From positions 1 through 5,024 of the forward strand of contig CACYDK010000044.1 in the NCBI GenBank assembly GCA_902773155.1: DNA of 5,024 bases, given 5' to 3'. The notes below the pieces were generated by a model, which saw only the letters and a program-made list of their open reading frames with translations, ran no database searches and was not told the origin of the DNA. How positions within the stretch are numbered: the stretch's first letter is position 1; each line of letters begins with the position of its first letter. Shown here piece by piece: positions 1 to 3,384 of this stretch. This DNA is from an uncultured Ruminococcus sp. Its GTDB lineage: Bacteria > Bacillota > Clostridia > Oscillospirales > Acutalibacteraceae. The position numbers and the translations under genes are program-made.

Positions 1-250
1 ACGCCGTACCGCTGTCGCTGTAGCCTCCGTAATAGAGCATAACTACTGCGTCCGCCCAGTCGATAAAGCGTCGGTCGTTCATAAAGGTCTCTCTAGACCA
101 GCTTTGAAGGCCGAGGTTTTCGTCGTTTCTGACCTCGTTAAGCCTAGGACTAAACACGGTAAAGCCTCTTGATTCAAGTATCGACTCGGCGCGTTTAACG
201 TTTTCCAGCTCCTTGTCGTTAAAAAATGGTGAGGCGAGATAGATTTTCAT
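1..250 (-). CDS. Nucleoside 2-deoxyribosyltransferase-like protein, N-terminal part (cut by window edge)
   Basis: Reading the minus strand from the ATG at 250 gives 83 complete residues, open to the window edge. The protein starts MKIYLASPFFND, the N-terminal beta strand and nucleotide-binding loop typical of the nucleoside 2-deoxyribosyltransferase family (Nuc_deoxyrib_tr). These enzymes exchange or cleave the base of 2'-deoxynucleosides in cytoplasmic salvage. Residues 66-83 (ADAVVMLYYGGYSDSGTA) match the family's active-site segment. By alignment from memory with the Lactobacillus leichmannii enzyme, D67 and D79 correspond to Asp72 and Asp92. The nucleophilic Glu would then be residue 85, just outside the window, so catalytic competence cannot be judged here. 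An AAAGGA Shine-Dalgarno (complement of 258-263) lies 7 nt before the ATG and supports this start. The gene is divergent from the gene at 409. Substrate preference is unknown; a DUF-type relative without transferase activity remains possible. Confidence 0.82.
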   Translation of the reverse strand, partial: MKIYLASPFFNDKELENVKRAESILESRGFTVFSPRLNEVRNDENLGLQSWSRETFMNDRRFIDWADAVVMLYYGGYSDSGTA

Positions 251-292
251 AGCCATTTCCTTTCTATTATATATATGTAATATCTTTAAGTC

Positions 293-321
293 ATTCTAAC
301 ACAAAAATCCGGGGCGAACAA
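293..321 (-). promoter_or_regulatory. Candidate sigma-A promoter for the deoxyribosyltransferase-like gene
   Basis: On the minus strand, TTGTTC (complement of 316-321) and TAGAAT (complement of 293-298) are separated by exactly 17 bp. The -10 box matches 5 of 6 consensus bases; the -35 box is weak (3 of 6). The predicted transcript would start near 286 and give a leader of about 36 nt that includes the Shine-Dalgarno at 258-263. Assignment is by pattern only. Confidence 0.5.
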
Positions 322-359
322 GAGCTCAAAACTCTTTCTTATATTTATTTCCAAATACA

Positions 360-388
360 TTGACTTACACGCTTTAATTTGATAGAAT
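360..388 (+). promoter_or_regulatory. Candidate sigma-A promoter for the membrane protein gene at 409
   Basis: TTGACT (360-365, 5 of 6 consensus bases) and TAGAAT (383-388, 5 of 6) are separated by 17 bp, in very AT-rich DNA. The transcript would begin around 394-396, which overlaps the gene's own Shine-Dalgarno (GAGGTG, 395-400). The mRNA would therefore have a leader of only about 14 nt, so start-site choice by one or two bases could affect translation. The -35 boxes of this promoter and the divergent one lie back to back, 38 bp apart. Confidence 0.65.
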
Positions 389-408
389 ACATTTGAGGTG
401 ATACAAAA

Positions 409-960
409 ATGGATGAACATATCAGCGGCCGACGTTCTTCGCCGGAGCACAAGCACAAATTTAAAAACCGCAAAGAAAAAATCGGCTGGTATATAGATGA
501 GATCGACAGCTATAAGGAGGATATGGGTAAATGGTATACCCTCTTCATCAGAAGGATCCTTCCGTTTATGCTGTTCATCATTCCGATCAACGTTCTTTCG
601 GCGCGGGTTGTAGACTATGTGGCCAACAAATACCTGGCCGGAATCATAAGCGATCAGGATCCCGCTATTAAAATCGTAGCGTGGCTGATAGAGCTGGTAA
701 TCTTCCTTGCTTTCCTGGTTTTCCTTCCGAGGTTCTCGACCTTCCTGGAGTTCGTTCTCGGGATCAGCTACATCGTATGCGCGTTTAAATTCGGCTGGAT
801 AAATACCGGACTCGGATATTTTACAATAATCACCGTGACACTGTTCGTATTTATGAAGCTCGTATTCCTCGTTATCGAAATACTATACCACATAGTCTTT
901 AGGGGAGAGCACGAGCCGACTGCGTATAAGGGCAGCGACGGAGAGGATCTTGTACTGTAA
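409..960 (+). CDS. Unrecognised integral membrane protein with about four transmembrane segments
   Basis: I do not recognise this 183-residue protein. The ATG at 409 follows a GAGGTG Shine-Dalgarno (395-400) by 8 nt and a good promoter, so expression as a single-gene unit is likely. The first 48 residues are hydrophilic and rich in His, Lys, Arg, Asp and Glu. Hydrophobic stretches follow at about 49-64, 87-106, 110-128 and 136-163, and then a short acidic tail (GEDLVL at the C-terminus). The basic residues R48 and R49 before the first segment suggest a cytoplasmic N-terminus, and an even number of segments would leave the C-terminus inside too. There is no signal peptide, catalytic motif or cysteine pair; the only Cys is C124, inside the third segment. 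The gene lies between a divergent salvage-type gene and the nusA operon, which gives no functional clue. I see no terminator after it. No function is proposed. Confidence 0.8.
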   Translation: MDEHISGRRSSPEHKHKFKNRKEKIGWYIDEIDSYKEDMGKWYTLFIRRILPFMLFIIPINVLSARVVDYVANKYLAGIISDQDPAIKIVAWLIELVIFLAFLVFLPRFSTFLEFVLGISYIVCAFKFGWINTGLGYFTIITVTLFVFMKLVFLVIEILYHIVFRGEHEPTAYKGSDGEDLVL

Positions 961-990
961 TTATGTATGAAAAAATCCGGCGGTAATGCG

Positions 991-1030
991 CTACTTTCTA
1001 TTAATACAAGTTACTTTCTATTAATATAGG
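991..1030 (+). repeat. 20-bp imperfect tandem duplication just upstream of the rimP promoter
   Basis: Two adjacent 20-bp units (991-1010 and 1011-1030) agree at 17 of 20 positions. Both contain the identical 15-mer TACTTTCTATTAATA (992-1006 and 1012-1026). The second unit ends 2 bp before the -35 box at 1033. The 20-bp period is close to two helical turns, so both copies would face the same side of the DNA. The placement fits either an AT-rich UP-like element contacting RNA polymerase or a paired operator for an activator or repressor. The sequence alone does not decide between these. Confidence 0.8.
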
Positions 1031-1032
1031 GC

Positions 1033-1061
1033 TTGATTTCTCAGAAAAAAAGTGCTATAAT
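1033..1061 (+). promoter_or_regulatory. Strong extended -10 promoter of the rimP-nusA-rnpM-rplGA-infB operon
   Basis: TTGATT (1033-1038, 4 of 6 consensus bases) and a perfect TATAAT (1056-1061) are separated by 17 bp. A TG at 1053-1054 one base before the -10 box makes it an extended -10. Transcription would start near 1068 and give a leader of about 69 nt before the rimP ATG. It is the best promoter in the window, as expected for a housekeeping operon. No other convincing promoter was seen inside the operon. Confidence 0.82.
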
Positions 1062-1085
1062 CATATCGTTGAATAAGTTAGAAAC

Positions 1086-1117
1086 AAGGAGTGAGCGAGA
1101 GCTTGCTCCTTTTGTTT
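1086..1117 (+). terminator. Leader attenuator: intrinsic terminator-like hairpin upstream of rimP
   Basis: The arm AAGGAGTGAGC (1086-1096) pairs over its full 11 bp with GCTTGCTCCTT (1101-1111). The loop is GAGA (1097-1100), a GNRA tetraloop. Two adjacent wobble pairs (1092/1105 and 1093/1104) weaken the middle of the stem. The T-rich run TTTTGTTT (1110-1117) follows, with one G interruption, and the 5' flank is A-rich. This is the layout of an intrinsic terminator placed between promoter and first gene, so it probably acts as an attenuator. In B. subtilis a NusA-dependent terminator in the equivalent leader has been reported to mediate NusA autoregulation. A hairpin with wobble pairs and an interrupted T-tract is the kind of weak terminator that depends on NusA. 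Autoregulation here is inference. Confidence 0.75.
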
Positions 1118-1128
1118 AGCAAAGGAGG
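1106..1128 (+). promoter_or_regulatory. rimP Shine-Dalgarno with a possible sequestering partner
   Basis: AAAGGAGG (1121-1128) ends 8 nt before the rimP ATG and is a near-ideal ribosome binding site. CTCCTTT (1106-1112), part of the 3' arm of the upstream hairpin, can pair with AAAGGAG (1121-1127) over 7 bp, leaving an 8-nt loop. This pairing excludes the terminator hairpin, because both use the bases from 1106 to 1111. In a read-through transcript the 11-bp hairpin should win and leave the site free; anything occupying the 5' arm would free the anti-Shine-Dalgarno segment to cover it. The pairing is visible; a regulatory use is speculation. Confidence 0.5.
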
Positions 1129-1136
1129 ATGAGATT

Positions 1137-1613
1137 ATGCCTAAGAAAAAGGGCAACACCGTCCAGCGCGTATGGGGCGTTGCTCAACCCATAGTCAACG
1201 ACCTGGGGCTCGAGCTTTGGGACGTGCGCTTTGTAAAAGAGGGCGCCGATTGGTTTCTGAGGATAATTATCGACAGTCCAAACGGGATCAGCATCAATGA
1301 CTGCGAACAGGTTTCCCGCGCGCTCGATAAGCCGCTCGACGACGAGGATCCCATAGATCAGGCTTACACCTTGGAGGTATGTTCTCCGGGGCTCGAGAGG
1401 CCGCTTATCAGAGACGAGCATTTTGAGTGCTTCATAGGAGCGGACATAATGGTTAAGCTCATCAGACCGATCGAGGGGCTCGGCCGCGAGTTCAAGGGCG
1501 TTTTAAAGGCCTACGACAGCGGAGAGGTCACGATAGAGGATCACAGCGGCGAACACGAAATCACCATCAGCAAATCGGACGCCGCCTGGATTAAACTCGA
1601 CGATTTTGATTAA
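1137..1613 (+). CDS. rimP: Ribosome maturation factor RimP
   Basis: This 158-residue protein is RimP (older names YhbC, YlxS), a cytoplasmic factor that helps mature the 30S subunit by assisting assembly around S12. Length is normal for the family. The signature YTLEVCSPGLERPL (residues 77-90) marks the junction between the alpha/beta N-terminal domain (about 10-85) and the SH3-like C-terminal domain (about 88-156). Other family features are LGLELWDVRFVKEG (23-36) and the hydrophobic strand WFLRIIIDSPNGI (39-51). The start is secure: ATG 8 nt after AAAGGAGG. It is the first gene of the operon and its stop lies 33 nt before nusA, the order found in most bacteria. No tRNA gene precedes it, unlike the metY arrangement of Escherichia coli. 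Expression is probably controlled by the leader hairpin at 1086-1117. Confidence 0.96.
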   Translation: MPKKKGNTVQRVWGVAQPIVNDLGLELWDVRFVKEGADWFLRIIIDSPNGISINDCEQVSRALDKPLDDEDPIDQAYTLEVCSPGLERPLIRDEHFECFIGADIMVKLIRPIEGLGREFKGVLKAYDSGEVTIEDHSGEHEITISKSDAAWIKLDDFD

Positions 1614-1646
1614 TATATAATGTATAGGAAAGGATGATTTGGAAAA

Positions 1647-2738
1647 ATGAACAACAAAGAACTTTTTACCGCGCTTACTCTCCTCGAAAAGGAGAAAGGA
1701 ATCCCGATGGATTATATGATAGAGCAGATCGAACGCGCTATCAAGGTTGCCTGCAAAAACTCCTATGGCAACGAAAACGTTATTTTTAAGATCGACCCTA
1801 CAAAAAACACCTTTGACGTCAAGCTCGTAAAGACAGTCGTGGACGAGGTTATGGATCCCGACTATGAGATCGCGATCGACGAGGTTAGAAAGAAGAGAAA
1901 GACGATTCAGCTCGGCGACGAATACGCCCAGCCGCTCGATCCCAAGCAGCTCGGACGTATCGCGGTACAAACCGCGAGGTCGGTTATCCGCCAGGGAATC
2001 CGCGACGGCGAGAAGGGTCAGATGCTCCAGGAATTCAAGAGCCGCCTGGGCGAGCTCGTTACTGCGACAGTCGAGCGAGTCGACCCCGAAAACGGTATGG
2101 CCACAATCAAAATCGGCAAGGCCATAGCCACTTTGCCTAAATCCGAGCAGGTCGGCGACCGCGTGCTCCGCGAGGGCGACAGCATCAAGGTTCTCGTGGC
2201 AGACATCAAGGACAACGAGCGCGGACCGAGGGCTATGATAAGCCGCACAAGCCCCGAGCTCGTAAAGAGGCTCTTCGAGCAGGAGGTTCCCGAGATCTAC
2301 GACGGCACGGTTGAGATCAAGTCCGTAGCCCGCGAGGCCGGAAGCCGCACGAAGATGGCTGTATTCTCAAACAACGACAACATCGACGCGATCGGTTCCT
2401 GTATCGGAACCAGAGGCGACCGTGTAAACGTGATCGTAGCCGAGCTCGGCGGCGAGAAAATTGACATCATCGAGTACAGCGACGACCCTGAGGTTTATAT
2501 CGCCAAGGCGCTCTCGCCCGCAACAGTACTCAAGGTCGATATCATCGATCCCGATTCAAGAAGCTGTAAAGTCACCGTTCCCGACGGCCAGCTCTCGCTC
2601 GCTATCGGCAACAAGGGACAGAACGCCCGTCTGGCGGCAAGACTTACAGGCTGGAAGATAGACATCCGCCCCGAATCAGGCTTCTACGGCGAGGATGATC
2701 CCGCAGAGGAAACCAAAAACGCTGAGGAAGCGGAGTAA
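1647..2738 (+). CDS. nusA: Transcription termination/antitermination factor NusA
   Basis: NusA binds RNA polymerase and nascent RNA, promotes pausing and intrinsic termination, and joins antitermination complexes. The 363 residues show the usual order: an N-terminal polymerase-binding domain (about 1-130, with LEKEKGIPMDYMIEQIERAI at 13-32 and RSVIRQGIRDGEK at 111-123), an S1 domain (about 135-200), KH1 (about 215-280, GTRG loop at 254-257) and KH2 (about 283-345, with AIGNKGQNARLAARLTGWKI at 319-338, GNKG loop at 321-324). The protein ends in a short acidic tail and lacks the C-terminal acidic repeats of proteobacterial NusA, as in other Firmicutes. The KH1 loop reads GTRG where GPRG or GPKG is common; the GxxG pattern itself is kept. 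A ribosome binding site AAAGGATG (1629-1636) precedes the ATG by 10 nt. The protein is complete and probably feeds back on the operon leader. Confidence 0.97.
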   Translation: MNNKELFTALTLLEKEKGIPMDYMIEQIERAIKVACKNSYGNENVIFKIDPTKNTFDVKLVKTVVDEVMDPDYEIAIDEVRKKRKTIQLGDEYAQPLDPKQLGRIAVQTARSVIRQGIRDGEKGQMLQEFKSRLGELVTATVERVDPENGMATIKIGKAIATLPKSEQVGDRVLREGDSIKVLVADIKDNERGPRAMISRTSPELVKRLFEQEVPEIYDGTVEIKSVAREAGSRTKMAVFSNNDNIDAIGSCIGTRGDRVNVIVAELGGEKIDIIEYSDDPEVYIAKALSPATVLKVDIIDPDSRSCKVTVPDGQLSLAIGNKGQNARLAARLTGWKIDIRPESGFYGEDDPAEETKNAEEAE

Positions 2739-2753
2739 GAATAATATTTGAAC

Positions 2754-2760
2754 GGAGTGA
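2754..2760 (+). promoter_or_regulatory. Ribosome binding site that sets the rnpM start
   Basis: GGAGTGA lies 5 nt before the TTG at 2766; counted from its GGAG core the distance is 8 nt. The only in-frame alternative with a longer product, the TTG at 2748, lies upstream of this site and has only a distant GGAG (2732-2735, 12 nt away, inside the nusA end). The site therefore favours translation from 2766. Confidence 0.7.
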
Positions 2761-2765
2761 TTGCT

Positions 2766-3065
2766 TTGAAGCAGAAGAAAATCCCGACGCGCAAATGCAC
2801 CGGCTGCGGCGAAATGAAGCCGAAGCGCGAGCTCGTCAGAGTCGTTAAGGCTCCGGATACAAAGGACGAGAACGGCGAGATCATCTCCGCTGGCGAGGTA
2901 AGCCTCGACCTCACGGGCAAAAAGCCCGGACGCGGCGCCTATGTGTGCCGAAGCAGAGAATGTCTCAACAAGGCCATAAAGGCCAGGCGCCTCGAGAGAG
3001 CCTTCTCGCAGGCAATCCCTCAGGAGATTTTCGACAAAATGCTCGAGGAGATCGAAAATGGATAA
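2766..3065 (+). CDS. rnpM: RNase P modulator RnpM (YlxR family), TTG start
   Basis: This 99-residue protein belongs to the YlxR family, small RNA-binding proteins encoded between nusA and ylxQ in Firmicutes. The B. subtilis member was renamed RnpM after being shown to bind the RNase P RNA and lower RNase P activity in vitro. Family motifs are IPTRKCTGCGEMKPKRELVR (residues 6-25) and GRGAYVC (55-61). I place the start at TTG 2766, giving MKQKKIPTRKC, because that N-terminus matches the family and has the right spacing to GGAGTGA. The TTG at 2748 would add six residues without a proper binding site. Cysteines C11, C14, C61 and C66 form a CxxC...CxxxxC pattern that could bind zinc. The B. subtilis protein, as I recall it, has a single Cys in that region. 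The loop at about 29-44 is longer than in B. subtilis. The gene's end overlaps rplGA by 8 nt. Confidence 0.92.
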   Translation: MKQKKIPTRKCTGCGEMKPKRELVRVVKAPDTKDENGEIISAGEVSLDLTGKKPGRGAYVCRSRECLNKAIKARRLERAFSQAIPQEIFDKMLEEIENG

Positions 3066-3384
3066 AACTCTCAATCTTCTCGGACTGTGCCGCCGTGCAG
3101 GCAAACTCGTCATGGGCAACGATATGGTTCAGGAGGAGGTTCGCGCCGGGCGCGCAAGCCTCGTTATTATGACGGCGGACATCTCAAAAAACACCGCAAA
3201 GAAGCAGACCGCGGTCTGCTCCGAGCACGGCGTTTTGACGCTTAGGCTAAACCGCTCGCGCGAGGAACTCGGCTGCGCCGTCGGAAAATTCTGCGCTGTT
3301 GTCGCTGTATGCGACAGAGGCTTTGCCGAAAAGCTCACTGAGCTGATAAAATTAGAAAATCAGGAGGAGAATGTCTATGATTAA
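3058..3384 (+). CDS. rplGA: L7Ae-family RNA-binding protein RplGA (YlxQ)
   Basis: This 108-residue protein is the YlxQ-type member of the L7Ae/L30e/S12e/Gadd45 superfamily. B. subtilis YlxQ was reported to bind kink-turn RNA, but its cellular role is unclear. The N-terminal segment [20 protein letters not shown] (residues 5-24) is the family hallmark. It is followed by the [21 protein letters not shown] strand-helix region (about 29-49) and by [16 protein letters not shown] (62-77), which includes the conserved SREELG. The fold is a single alpha-beta-alpha sandwich with no added domain. The ATG at 3058 lies inside the end of rnpM, with stop codon TAA at 3063-3065, and follows GAGGAG (3045-3050) by 7 nt, so translation is probably coupled to rnpM. 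Its own end overlaps infB by 8 nt. Length and context are normal. Confidence 0.92.
   Translation: MDKTLNLLGLCRRAGKLVMGNDMVQEEVRAGRASLVIMTADISKNTAKKQTAVCSEHGVLTLRLNRSREELGCAVGKFCAVVAVCDRGFAEKLTELIKLENQEENVYD
3362..3369 (+). promoter_or_regulatory. Ribosome binding site that sets the infB start
   Basis: AGGAGGAG lies 7 nt before the ATG at 3377 but only 1 nt before the in-frame ATG at 3371. The spacing, and the N-terminus MIKYKV expected for clostridial IF-2, both favour 3377. The site is within the last codons of rplGA. Confidence 0.7.

Noticed and set aside
261..269. TTTCTATTA, which also occurs in both units of the 991-1030 repeat
   Set aside because: Nine AT-rich bases recur easily by chance in AT-rich intergenic DNA. 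The copy here is explained by the minus-strand leader of the left-hand gene.
266..271. Perfect TATAAT on the minus strand before the deoxyribosyltransferase-like gene
   Set aside because: Transcription from it would begin inside the Shine-Dalgarno (258-263), and the -35 at 17 bp matches only 4 of 6 bases. The pair at 293-321 gives a workable leader.
320..336. Small inverted repeat AAGAG/CTCTT followed by T-rich DNA
   Set aside because: The stem is only 5 bp with a 7-nt loop, and it lies between divergent promoters where no transcript is expected to end. It is likely chance.
1103..1132. Mini-ORF in the rimP leader (TTG at 1103 to TGA at 1130-1132, nine codons, MLLLFSKGG) after AAGGAG at 1086-1091
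   Set aside because: The binding site would be locked inside the hairpin, the spacing is 11 nt, and the start codon is weak. A leader-peptide mechanism is not supported without conservation data.
961..1136. A tRNA gene upstream of rimP, as with metY in E. coli
   Set aside because: No cloverleaf arms, T-loop or CCA end can be built from this stretch.
1503..1970. Minus-strand open frame across the end of rimP and the start of nusA
   Set aside because: It is antisense to two well-identified genes and contains no motif.
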